A program made the position numbers and the translations under genes. Below the pieces are notes generated by a model. The model saw only the letters and a program-made list of their open reading frames with translations, was not told where the DNA came from and did no database searches. A stretch of 64,000 nt of DNA from Salinimicrobium sp049680855 (GTDB taxonomy: Bacteria; Bacteroidota; Bacteroidia; Flavobacteriales; Flavobacteriaceae), in assembly GCF_049680855.1 (NCBI RefSeq), contig NZ_JBMPGS010000002.1:496001-560000 (forward strand). Reading direction: 5' to 3'. This document shows positions 7,879 to 15,878 of the stretch, piece by piece. Position 1 is the stretch's first letter. Each line of letters opens with the position of its first letter.

Positions 7879-10050
7879 TTATAGTTTTTTGAGACCTTTT
7901 GTTTCTGATTTTTCAGCTTCCATGATGCTTATTGCATAACCACCTCCCGGCGCAGATTTCTGCCTTAATTTGGACTTGTTGTTCACGACAACCTTCCGAA
8001 TTCTATACTCCTGCGGATTTGTCTTATAATGTGCACCTTCGGCATCAGAATAAATAGTAGCAATATATGTTTTCCCCTTATCCAGGAAATCAAATTTTAT
8101 ATTTGAAGTCCGCGGTTCCAATCCATTCACATTGCCTAAGAACCAGTTATTGCTATTCTTTTCCTTCCTCGCAACGGTGACATAATCGCCGGGTTCTGCT
8201 TCTAAATATATGCTTTCATCCCACTCAACAGGTACGTCTTTTATGAACTGAAAAGCATCCATGAACCTCTCGTAATTCTCTGGAAGATCGGCTGCCATTT
8301 GCAGCGGACTGTACAGCGTGACATATAGCGCCAGTTGGTTAGCTATGGTACTATTCACGTGTGAGTTATTATCGGGATTTAACTTGCTAATGTCCATCTC
8401 AAAAATTCCGGGAGTATAGTCCATAGGCCCACCAATCAACCTGGTAAAAGGGAGCACCGTAACATGGTTTGGTTTAGATCCTCCAAAAGCCTGGTATTCC
8501 TGCCCCCTTGCAGATTCATTTGCAATAAGATTTGGATAAGTACGGGCAATGCCGGTAGGGCGTACTGCCTCATGTGCATTCACCATTATTTCATATTCGG
8601 CTGCTTTCTCAACTGCGTATTGATAGTGATCTACCAGCCATTGGCTGTAGTGGTTCTCCCCTCTTGGAAGAATATCGCCCACATATCCACTTTTTACGGC
8701 ATCATACCCGTGATCTTTCATAAACTGATATGCAGTATCAAGATGTCTTTCATAATTCCTTACGGAAGATGAAGTTTCATGGTGCATGATCATTTTAACT
8801 CCTTTGCTCTTCGCATAATTCTCAATTTCCTCTAAATCAAAATCCGGATATGGGGTTACGAAATCAAAAACATAATCTTTAGAATTGCCAAACCAGTCTT
8901 CCCAACCTACATTCCATCCTTCCACAAGCACGGCATCAAAATCATGTTCGGCAGCAAAATCTATGTACTTTTTGACATTTTTGGTAGTTGCGCCATGAGT
9001 ATCATTTGGAGTTGCCGTATTATAATCTGTCACACCCAGTTTCACCGCAGCAAAATCATTGGTATAATTCCAGGAACTTTTTCCGGTGATCATCTCCCAC
9101 CAAACCCCTATGTATTTCGTTGGTTTAATCCAGGAAGGATCTTCAATTGTCAAAGGTTCATTTAAATTATATGTTATTTTTGAGGCAAGAATCTCACGGG
9201 CATCATCGCTGACAATGATCGTTCTCCATGGAGTTTTCCCGGGAGTGATCATATAAGCTTTAACTCCATTAACATCGGGAGTAAGCCACGATTCAAAAAC
9301 CATTTTTTCATCATCCAGGTTTAAATGCATCGCCGAATAATCTACAAGCGCAGCTTCGTGCAAATTGATGTAAAGACCATCATCTGTCTTCATCATCAAA
9401 GCGGTTTGTACTCCCGTGGGTGAAAAAGAAGTCTGGGAAACATTTGCGGTAATGGCGTTTTCCATATGTTCCCTTATTTCTGAAAGTCGGGACTCAACGT
9501 AATCATATTCCTGAGTGTCGTAATCTCCGGGAATCCAGAACGCAGTATGATCACCAGTCATAGCAAACTGGGACTTTTCATTCTTCACCACGAAATGTCC
9601 AAGATTCTCCTGCTGCGGGAATTCATACCGAAAACCCAACCCGTCGTTGAACACCCTGAAACGTAGAATCATCACACGATTAGTCACTTCCTGACGAAGT
9701 GTAACGGCAAGCTCATTGTAATGATTACGAATCTCCTTTTGCTCTCCCCATACCGGCTGCCAGGTTTCATCAAATTTTGATGTTACTGTGTCTGTTATTT
9801 TAAAACCCTTCAACAGGTCTTCTTCCTCTTTAAGTTCAAGGCCCAAAGTGCTTTGCTCTACAACCGTTTTGTTTTTGTACTTAAGAAGATAAACAGGCGA
9901 ACCTTCTTCTGAAAGTTCAAATTTGAGCATCACATTATTATCTGGTGAAGATAATTTCTGTGCCTTACCTACCGTTCCCGCAATTAACAGCAGGGTTACC
10001 AATAAGAAGGATTTCGAAGGAGACAAAATTCTTTTTGCTATAGAAGACAT
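7879..10050 (-). CDS. Glycoside hydrolase family 97, inverting alpha-glucosidase (SusB-like)
   Basis: A 723-residue secreted enzyme. The ATG at 10050 is chosen over an upstream GTG at 10086 because it directly precedes the signal peptide (SFLLVTLLLIAGTVGKAQ). The GH97 beta-sandwich N-domain, catalytic barrel and C-terminal domain are all present at family length. Three glutamates characteristic of the inverting branch are in place: HHETS (Glu425), NAHEAVRP (Glu494) and ARGQE (Glu518), so it should release glucose from alpha-glucosides as SusB does, rather than act as the retaining alpha-galactosidase branch, which uses an Asp. No SusC/SusD genes are adjacent, so it is an orphan. Calcium dependence is expected from the family. 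Confidence 0.92.
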   Translation of the reverse strand: MSSIAKRILSPSKSFLLVTLLLIAGTVGKAQKLSSPDNNVMLKFELSEEGSPVYLLKYKNKTVVEQSTLGLELKEEEDLLKGFKITDTVTSKFDETWQPVWGEQKEIRNHYNELAVTLRQEVTNRVMILRFRVFNDGLGFRYEFPQQENLGHFVVKNEKSQFAMTGDHTAFWIPGDYDTQEYDYVESRLSEIREHMENAITANVSQTSFSPTGVQTALMMKTDDGLYINLHEAALVDYSAMHLNLDDEKMVFESWLTPDVNGVKAYMITPGKTPWRTIIVSDDAREILASKITYNLNEPLTIEDPSWIKPTKYIGVWWEMITGKSSWNYTNDFAAVKLGVTDYNTATPNDTHGATTKNVKKYIDFAAEHDFDAVLVEGWNVGWEDWFGNSKDYVFDFVTPYPDFDLEEIENYAKSKGVKMIMHHETSSSVRNYERHLDTAYQFMKDHGYDAVKSGYVGDILPRGENHYSQWLVDHYQYAVEKAAEYEIMVNAHEAVRPTGIARTYPNLIANESARGQEYQAFGGSKPNHVTVLPFTRLIGGPMDYTPGIFEMDISKLNPDNNSHVNSTIANQLALYVTLYSPLQMAADLPENYERFMDAFQFIKDVPVEWDESIYLEAEPGDYVTVARKEKNSNNWFLGNVNGLEPRTSNIKFDFLDKGKTYIATIYSDAEGAHYKTNPQEYRIRKVVVNNKSKLRQKSAPGGGYAISIMEAEKSETKGLKKL

Positions 10051-10145
10051 ATAAGATGTTTTTAGGTTCTTAAACGGAGTATTCACTCCCTAAACAAAGA
10101 TACACCAAAAACACCTTTTTAAATTCTGCTTGTACTAAAACAGTT

Positions 10146-12038
10146 CTAATACAAAATCCGGAAACGAATTGTATCCTTTATCTCTTTAAGATCTTTAATA
10201 AGTCCTTTATCATATGCCTTATTAATATCTGTAATTACATAACCAATGGTTTCATTTGTTTTTAGATACTGCCCAACAATATTAATGTTATGGGTTGCCA
10301 GCACTTCATTTATTCTTGCTAGAATTCCAGGCACATTGAGGTGAATGTGAATAAGCCTGTGCGCATCTTCAAGAACGGGTAACTGCAGGTTTGGAAAATT
10401 CACACTATTGGTAGTGCTCCCGGTATTTATATACTCCAAGATCTTTCCAGGAACAAAGTTACCAATGTTTTCCTGCGCTTCCTGGGTGCTTCCGCCAATG
10501 TGCGGCGTAAGGATCACGTTGGGCAAATTCCGAAGAGCAGATTGAAATGATTCTTTATTAGTTTTAGGCTCTTCAGGAAAAACATCTATTCCTGCGCCCT
10601 GGATTTTGCCGGATGAAATATGCTTCTGAAGGGCATCAATATCTACCACATGCCCCCGGCTCAGGTTTAGAAAAACCACCCCATCTTTCATTTGGTTGAA
10701 TTCTTTGTCACCAATGAGGTTTTGATTGGCTTTCCTGCCATCTACGTGAAGCGTGACAATATCCACTGTCTCCAATAACTCCTGAAGTGAACTACATTTT
10801 GTAGCATTTCCCATCGCCAGCTTCTCCACAATGTCATAGAAATACACATCAAAACCGATGGATTCAGCAACGACAGAAAGTTGAGCACCTATGTTTCCGT
10901 ATCCAACAATTCCTAGTTTTTTACCGCGGGTTTCGAAACTATTGTCTGCAGATTTATTCCATTTCCCTTCATGCATGAGTTTCATCTTATCTGGCAGGTT
11001 TCTTTTAAGAAGAATAATCTCCCCGATTGCAAGTTCCACAACAGATCTTGTGTTGCTATAAGGCGCGTTGAATACCGCAATTCCTTTCTTTAGACATTCT
11101 TCAAGATCAATTTGGTTAGTGCCAATGCAAAAAGCACCCACAGCAATTAAACGATTGGCATTTTGCAAAACCTTTTTCGTCAATTGTGTCTTTGATCTTA
11201 TCCCGATAATTGACACATCCTTAATTTTCTCGGCAAGCTCGTCTTCATCCATCGCACTTGGATGCGTGGTAATATTATAGCCTTCCTCTTTCATAATCCT
11301 GAAAGCATCGGGATGTACATTCTCCAAAAGAAGGACGTTTATCCTATTTTTTGGATATGAAATGGCTTTGTTCATGTTGTGCAAGAACAAAAACTCATCA
11401 AGACTTGGCGTAATATGATCGGCTTTATCGAGAACGTTCGCTCGCTCTACATTCTCTGTAAATGCGTAAAATTTATTTGCCAGTCCGGCGGCCTTTATTT
11501 CGTAATCTGTATAACCATCACCAATTACGTAAACATCGCCTTTAAGGCCTAACTTTTTAAGCTGTTCTACTTTTCCATTGTTAAAAGAGAGTCCGTTCTC
11601 TTTATCAAACCCAGTAATATTTCCGTTTTCATCATATTCAAAAGTATTGGCGAAAACATTTTCTTCTTTAACCCCATAAGCCTGAACAATTGGAACTATG
11701 AATTCCTTAAATCCATTGGAAATAATAAAAATGTTGTCGTTATTTTCCTGAAAAAAGGATTTGTTACGAATGAAAGATGATGATATTCTTTTACTCAGGT
11801 TTTCGACTAAAGTTGGTAAATGCTCTTTCTTTGCTTTCAATAATTCCAGCCTTTTTTCAAGTGATTCCCTAAAGGAAAGATCTCCTTTCATTCCCTGGTC
11901 TGTAAGCCGTTGTACTTCCTGCAGGTTCTTTTCCCTGTCATTATCACCGGCAAGAGAAATTTCCCCAAGAACATCTAAAGCCTCCACTTGCGTAAATGTA
12001 CTGTCAAAATCAATAACGAAATACCTGTTTTCTTTCAT
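10146..12038 (-). CDS. serA: Fused phosphoserine phosphatase-like HAD + D-3-phosphoglycerate dehydrogenase
   Basis: A 630-residue two-enzyme protein. Residues 1-225 form a SerB-like HAD phosphatase: motif I VIDFDSTFTQVE (DxDST plus downstream Glu), motif II IISNGFKEF, Lys in KKLGLKG, and metal loop IGDGYTDYE. Residues about 232-630 form a SerA dehydrogenase: Rossmann loop GIVGYGNIGAQL, catalytic Arg in LNLSRGHVVD, Glu in FPEEP, His in TPHIGGST, and a C-terminal ACT domain (HLNVPGILARINEVLATHNI). It should oxidise 3-phosphoglycerate and may dephosphorylate phosphoserine, the first and last steps of serine synthesis; no SerC is adjacent. The ACT domain suggests serine feedback. It stands alone on the reverse strand. 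Confidence 0.88.
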   Translation of the reverse strand: MKENRYFVIDFDSTFTQVEALDVLGEISLAGDNDREKNLQEVQRLTDQGMKGDLSFRESLEKRLELLKAKKEHLPTLVENLSKRISSSFIRNKSFFQENNDNIFIISNGFKEFIVPIVQAYGVKEENVFANTFEYDENGNITGFDKENGLSFNNGKVEQLKKLGLKGDVYVIGDGYTDYEIKAAGLANKFYAFTENVERANVLDKADHITPSLDEFLFLHNMNKAISYPKNRINVLLLENVHPDAFRIMKEEGYNITTHPSAMDEDELAEKIKDVSIIGIRSKTQLTKKVLQNANRLIAVGAFCIGTNQIDLEECLKKGIAVFNAPYSNTRSVVELAIGEIILLKRNLPDKMKLMHEGKWNKSADNSFETRGKKLGIVGYGNIGAQLSVVAESIGFDVYFYDIVEKLAMGNATKCSSLQELLETVDIVTLHVDGRKANQNLIGDKEFNQMKDGVVFLNLSRGHVVDIDALQKHISSGKIQGAGIDVFPEEPKTNKESFQSALRNLPNVILTPHIGGSTQEAQENIGNFVPGKILEYINTGSTTNSVNFPNLQLPVLEDAHRLIHIHLNVPGILARINEVLATHNINIVGQYLKTNETIGYVITDINKAYDKGLIKDLKEIKDTIRFRILY

Positions 12039-12307
12039 AGAATTTGAAATAAATGAATACCAAAACTAAGGGTTTTTGTAGGATAAATACCTGCAGAGGT
12101 TTTAAAAATTTCAGGAAATAGTCATAAATTCAATGCTCCTTAAAAACCTAATAAAACTTACCTCCCTTAGAAATTGCGAATTTTCTAATAAGTGGTACTT
12201 TGAATAAAATCAGATTCCAAAAATGCAGTATTTAATCTTCATTTTTGAAAGATCCGCATTTTTGCAGTATTAAAAATCCTGTCGCATCCATCCGAAAAAT
12301 TCCAATT
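12039..12307. other. Divergent intergenic region upstream of serA fusion and arsR
   Basis: AT-rich region with promoters for both sides. It holds two imperfect TGCAGTATT-containing repeats (near 12223 and 12262) of unknown meaning. No RNA gene was recognised. Confidence 0.4.
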
Positions 12308-12327
12308 ATTTATCGTAATATTGCAAT
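12308..12327 (+). promoter_or_regulatory. Predicted ArsR operator upstream of arsR-arsM
   Basis: ATTTATCGTAATATTGCA (12308-12325) is identical to a block upstream of the phosphoesterase-ACR3 unit (32653-32670, reverse strand). The core ATCGTAAT/ATTGCAAT is an imperfect inverted repeat (6 of 8 positions), as expected for a dimeric ArsR-family repressor. It lies about 20 bases before the arsR start, probably overlapping the core promoter. Confidence 0.7.
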
Positions 12328-12345
12328 ATATTTAGATTTCAAATT

Positions 12346-12681
12346 ATGGGCGTTACAAAAAGTAATCTTTTCACTGTAAAGCAAAATGAGCTTGCAAAAT
12401 TAGCAAAAGCAATGGCACACCCTGCAAGAGTAGCTATTCTCCAACACCTTTTGAAGGCCAATGCATGTATAAATGGTGATCTTGTACAGGAATTGGGCCT
12501 TGCGCAGCCCACAATAAGTCAGCATTTAAGGGAACTTAAAGATATTGGCATTATACAGGGCACTATTGAAGGTGTTTCTGTGAGCTATTGCATCAATCCC
12601 GTAAAATGGGAAGAAATAAAGACCCTTTTTGAAAGCTTTTTCAATGAGTATTCAGCACCTTCGGGAGATGAATGCTGCTAA
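12346..12681 (+). CDS. arsR: ArsR/SmtB-family metalloregulatory repressor
   Basis: A 111-residue winged-helix repressor. The recognition region is ELGLAQPTISQHLRELKDIGII, and MAHPARVAILQHLL is the typical ArsR first helix. Candidate thiolate ligands are Cys in NACING, Cys in VSYCIN, and the C-terminal pair in DECC. The classical ELCVCD metal box is absent, so the arsenite site must be arranged differently. Expected role: release DNA on binding trivalent arsenic and induce arsM and probably ACR3. It is followed 75 bases later by arsM on the same strand. Confidence 0.9.
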   Translation: MGVTKSNLFTVKQNELAKLAKAMAHPARVAILQHLLKANACINGDLVQELGLAQPTISQHLRELKDIGIIQGTIEGVSVSYCINPVKWEEIKTLFESFFNEYSAPSGDECC

Positions 12682-12692
12682 AAAATTACCTT

Positions 12693-12707
12693 AGAAATGC
12701 CATTTTT
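12693..12707. repeat. Copy of the AAAAATGNCATTTTT palindrome (14/15)
   Basis: AGAAATGCCATTTTT followed by GGAACTTT lies between arsR and arsM. The right arm matches the extended form seen at 58304-58334. Confidence 0.5.
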
Positions 12708-12756
12708 GGAACTTTATATAAAAAAGTATTAGATAGAATATAAAACCGGAGCAACT

Positions 12757-13635
12757 ATGAAAACTTCAGAAGAATTAAAGAATATTGTACGGGAAAAATA
12801 TGCGGAAATTGCGAAACAGGATAAAGCCCTTAACCAGGCTTCCTGCTGCGGCAGTGGATCGAGCTCAAAAGAAGTTTATAACATTATGACAGATGATTAT
12901 TCTGAAATGGAAGGTTATTCAAATGATGCAGATCTTGGCCTGGGCTGCGGATTGCCCACGCAATTTGCACAAATAGAACCGGGTGATACCGTCATAGATC
13001 TGGGATCTGGTGCCGGAAATGACTGTTTCATAGCCCGACATGAAACGGGGGAAAAAGGAAAGGTCATTGGTATTGATTTTACAGATGCCATGATCCAGAA
13101 GGCGCGCATAAATGCAGAAAAGCTAGGATATAATAATGTAGAATTTCGGGAAGGGGACATTGAGAATATGCCTGTTTCAAACGAAGTTGCCGATGTGGTA
13201 ATAAGTAATTGTGTTCTAAACCTGGTTCCAAATAAACAGCAGGTCATCGAGGAAATTTATAGAGTACTTAAGCCGGGCGGTCATTTTAGTATTTCAGATA
13301 TTGTTTTAAAAGGAGATCTTCCAAAAGCTTTACAAGAAGACGCCGAAATGTACGCCGGTTGCGTGTCGGGTGCTATTCAGAAGGAAGAGTATCTAAAATT
13401 CATTGACCAGGCAGGTTTTGAGAATGTTGTGCTGCAGAAAGAAAAACTAATTTTAATTCCCAATGACATTCTGCAAAAATATCTCTCTCCTGAAGAAGTT
13501 GATAGCTTTAACAATGGCAATACCGGAATTTACAGTATAACTGTCTTTGGTCAAAAGCCCGGGATGCGAAAGAAAAAAGTTAAAATTTCTGAACTTCAGA
13601 ATGCCACTTGTTCGCCAGAATCTGGTTGCTGTTAA
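12757..13635 (+). CDS. arsM: Arsenite S-adenosylmethionine methyltransferase
   Basis: A 292-residue class I methyltransferase that methylates trivalent arsenic in the cytoplasm. The SAM motif is VIDLGSGAGNDCFIA. The arsenic-binding cysteines of ArsM are all present: Cys64 (LGLGCG), Cys152 (SNCVLNLVP) and Cys202 (YAGCVSG), plus an N-terminal Cys30-Cys31 pair and Cys-rich C-terminus (TCSPESGCC). YRVLKPGGHFSISDIV is the usual post-core strand. It is second in a probable arsR-arsM operon under the operator at 12308 and ends at a terminator shared with the converging lipoprotein gene. Confidence 0.94.
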   Translation: MKTSEELKNIVREKYAEIAKQDKALNQASCCGSGSSSKEVYNIMTDDYSEMEGYSNDADLGLGCGLPTQFAQIEPGDTVIDLGSGAGNDCFIARHETGEKGKVIGIDFTDAMIQKARINAEKLGYNNVEFREGDIENMPVSNEVADVVISNCVLNLVPNKQQVIEEIYRVLKPGGHFSISDIVLKGDLPKALQEDAEMYAGCVSGAIQKEEYLKFIDQAGFENVVLQKEKLILIPNDILQKYLSPEEVDSFNNGNTGIYSITVFGQKPGMRKKKVKISELQNATCSPESGCC

Positions 13636-13675
13636 AATACAGCGAAGAGTAATTCCTATCGTATATGGAATGAAA

Positions 13676-13708
13676 AACAAAAGCTGCTTTTGGATAGGCA
13701 GCTTTTAT
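13676..13708. terminator. Bidirectional terminator between arsM and lipoprotein A
   Basis: AAAAGCTGC pairs with GCAGCTTTT around a short loop, with A and T runs outside. It lies between converging stop codons. Confidence 0.75.
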
Positions 13709-13727
13709 TTTTCACTTATAAAATTTC

Positions 13728-15626
13728 TTAGTATCCTGTACCCGAGGAGGTATATAGCACATTTTCAATTGGTTTTATAGCGCGTTTTTGGTTTAATGGC
13801 CTAAGACTCACTACAGGTGAAGTGTCTATTTTAGCAACACCCGCGAGGACTTGTGAATTCGTAGTGTCGTAGAACAAAGCAAAATCATTTGGTCCCGGTT
13901 CAATGACAGAAGCACAGCCAATGGTGAGTTCGTCTATTCCCGTCATTATTGGATGCGAACGGTTTGAACTGGAAGGGATCTCAGTATATTCACAATCTAC
14001 AGCGCCTCCCGTGTTGTGCAAAACAGCTCCCATGTTTATAAGGAATTGATTTTGAACATCAATATTTAAATAAAATCCTGACCACTCCCCTACAAAAATG
14101 ATTCTCCCTCCTTCGGCAGCAAAAGCCTTGAGAGCATTAATTTCTGCAATGCTATAATCTACCGTAGGCATTACAAGAAAGATCACTTTTACTTCAGCAG
14201 GTATACTGGTTAAGGAACCCGAGCTGGAAAAAACAGGGGTCACAGTAAATCCTTCCGATGCAATTACAGATTCCATGATGCTCCAGCCTTCTTCATTACA
14301 CTCTCCATTTTGGTAGCACCGGGCAGAACGACCACGGTCCAGCCATACTACATTACCGCTATTTCGAGACCCGATCGTGGTATAGTTCACCAGGTTCTGA
14401 ACGAAACGTACATTATCGGGGTCTAGCATAGAAGTATCATCAAACATATTAGCATCATTAAATACTACCAGATCACTTCCCGGTACCTGAATACTTTCAC
14501 ATCCAAGTTCATTTACCTCTGTACCGGCTGGTGTACCGGGACATTCATCAGTATCATTTAGTACTCCGTCCCCGTCACAATCGGCAATCGGATTATTTGA
14601 ATCACATTCTCCGGGATTACCTGGTTCGCCAAAAAGATTAGGGCCATCATCTCCCCCACATCCTTCGCGGAAGTGATAATAATCTGTATTTTCTTCTCCA
14701 TCAAACAAACCGGTGACATCAGCATCTGTAAACTGACCTTCCCTTATAAGGGTACTCGTTCCATTCTCGATTAAATAAAGTTCTCCATAATAAACATCTT
14801 CCCCGTCTGTATCTGGCAGAAACAAACATAAAGGATCTGCATAAGCATCACCATCATTGTTAACACCCAAAGTATTCACATAAGGATCATTGGCATCAAA
14901 AAGAGCTGTTCCCCATGGATTTGCAGGATCTCCACTATACATCCAAACATCGAAACGGAAATTTGCAGGAGCATGTCGCCCGTTTTCGTCACATACGTTA
15001 CCAAATAAACAGAATTCAATAGCTTCGGAATTTTCAATGTCAAAGAAAAGATAGCCGTATTCATTTACAAAACGATCATCATAACAAACCACCTCTACAG
15101 GAACATATTTCTTCACTCCGGCACCAAGGCTAATATCCATTGGCAGCGGAAAATCAACAAGTCCAGAAAAATCTCCCGGTGCACCTGTATCTATAGGCGC
15201 AGCCCAAAGAACATCACCGTCTCCATCTAGAACCTGAAAATACTCAAGCACATAATCACCGGGCTCAAGTTCGAGGTCTGAAGATTCATCTGTAAAATAT
15301 TCATCCTCCCCATCGCTATCATAGTCATATGGTGTAGGATTGATAGGAATGCTTACAGGCGAGCCAATATCACCTACTACATTTAACCCTCCCCTAGACA
15401 AAATGACTTCCACAGTCGCAGGAGCATCATCTGAACATTCAGGAAGACTTAACTCCTGTTTAAGGGCAGCTTTTGATGAAATAAGATCGTTTAAAACAGT
15501 TCTAAAAGAAAGAAGAGCAGTTTCGCCCATTTCTTCTTCAAGGACAGAAGGATCATCTTTAGTACATGATACAGCCATCAGCATTAAGCCTGCAATAAAG
15601 GCCGGCCAAGAATTTACTTTTTTCAT
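13728..15626 (-). CDS. Large lipoprotein A: shared N-module, calcium-type repeat, Rossmann-like C-domain
   Basis: A 632-residue lipoprotein (lipobox AVSC, Cys21). Residues about 22-327 are an acidic Asp/Gly-rich module almost identical to the one in the neighbour at 15879-17501. Next comes a thrombospondin-type-3-like calcium stretch (DCDGDGVLNDTDECPGTP, about 350). The last 250 residues look like an alpha/beta domain (VKVIFLVMPTVDYSIAEINA, then LKAFAAEGGRIIFVGEWSG), similar to DUF4350/GldG-like or ThuA-like folds that sense or bind rather than catalyse. Cell-surface location is likely. Transcribed separately from its paralog, each with its own promoter. Function unknown. Confidence 0.8.
   Translation of the reverse strand: MKKVNSWPAFIAGLMLMAVSCTKDDPSVLEEEMGETALLSFRTVLNDLISSKAALKQELSLPECSDDAPATVEVILSRGGLNVVGDIGSPVSIPINPTPYDYDSDGEDEYFTDESSDLELEPGDYVLEYFQVLDGDGDVLWAAPIDTGAPGDFSGLVDFPLPMDISLGAGVKKYVPVEVVCYDDRFVNEYGYLFFDIENSEAIEFCLFGNVCDENGRHAPANFRFDVWMYSGDPANPWGTALFDANDPYVNTLGVNNDGDAYADPLCLFLPDTDGEDVYYGELYLIENGTSTLIREGQFTDADVTGLFDGEENTDYYHFREGCGGDDGPNLFGEPGNPGECDSNNPIADCDGDGVLNDTDECPGTPAGTEVNELGCESIQVPGSDLVVFNDANMFDDTSMLDPDNVRFVQNLVNYTTIGSRNSGNVVWLDRGRSARCYQNGECNEEGWSIMESVIASEGFTVTPVFSSSGSLTSIPAEVKVIFLVMPTVDYSIAEINALKAFAAEGGRIIFVGEWSGFYLNIDVQNQFLINMGAVLHNTGGAVDCEYTEIPSSSNRSHPIMTGIDELTIGCASVIEPGPNDFALFYDTTNSQVLAGVAKIDTSPVVSLRPLNQKRAIKPIENVLYTSSGTGY
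14646..15569. repeat. 924-bp repeat, copy 1 (within lipoprotein A)
   Basis: Collinear with 16521-17444 at a constant offset of 1875 bases with no gaps. By eye I counted about 16 mismatches, most of them synonymous. The identity starts at the lipobox Ser-Cys codons and stops where the C-terminal domains diverge. Confidence 0.92.
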
Positions 15627-15724
15627 AATATGTGGATTAGTTATTTATGATTTCCCTTAACACAGGTTGAGAATTCAGTATCAATTAGATAGGAGGATAT
15701 TTTAAGAAGGGTAGAGAGGGAAAA

Positions 15725-15771
15725 CAAATATACTTCTTAACTAAATTCTCAAAAATGGGGGATATCCCCCA
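15725..15771 (-). promoter_or_regulatory. Promoter of lipoprotein A with G/C palindrome
   Basis: Reverse-strand -7 box TATATTTG (15725-15732). A perfect 16-bp palindrome TGGGGGATATCCCCCA (15756-15771) lies 23 bases upstream. The same layout precedes the paralog, so the palindrome is a candidate operator. Confidence 0.6.
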
Positions 15772-15833
15772 ATAATTTTAAGAAATATTAGGGATTCTTT
15801 AAGGAAGCAGGAAACTTATTAATTTGTATAAAA

Positions 15834-15857
15834 AAAGCCGCTAAAAAGCGGCTTTTC
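15834..15857 (-). terminator. Terminator of lipoprotein B
   Basis: AAAAGCCGC-TAAAAA-GCGGCTTTT hairpin with a T run on the reverse strand, about 20 bases past the stop codon. Confidence 0.85.
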
Positions 15858-15878
15858 CAACATTATATAAACACTACC

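Noticed and set aside
7879..10050. A polysaccharide utilisation locus around the GH97 gene
   Set aside because: No SusC/SusD pair or other carbohydrate-active gene is next to it; the TonB receptor 18 kb away has no SusD partner.
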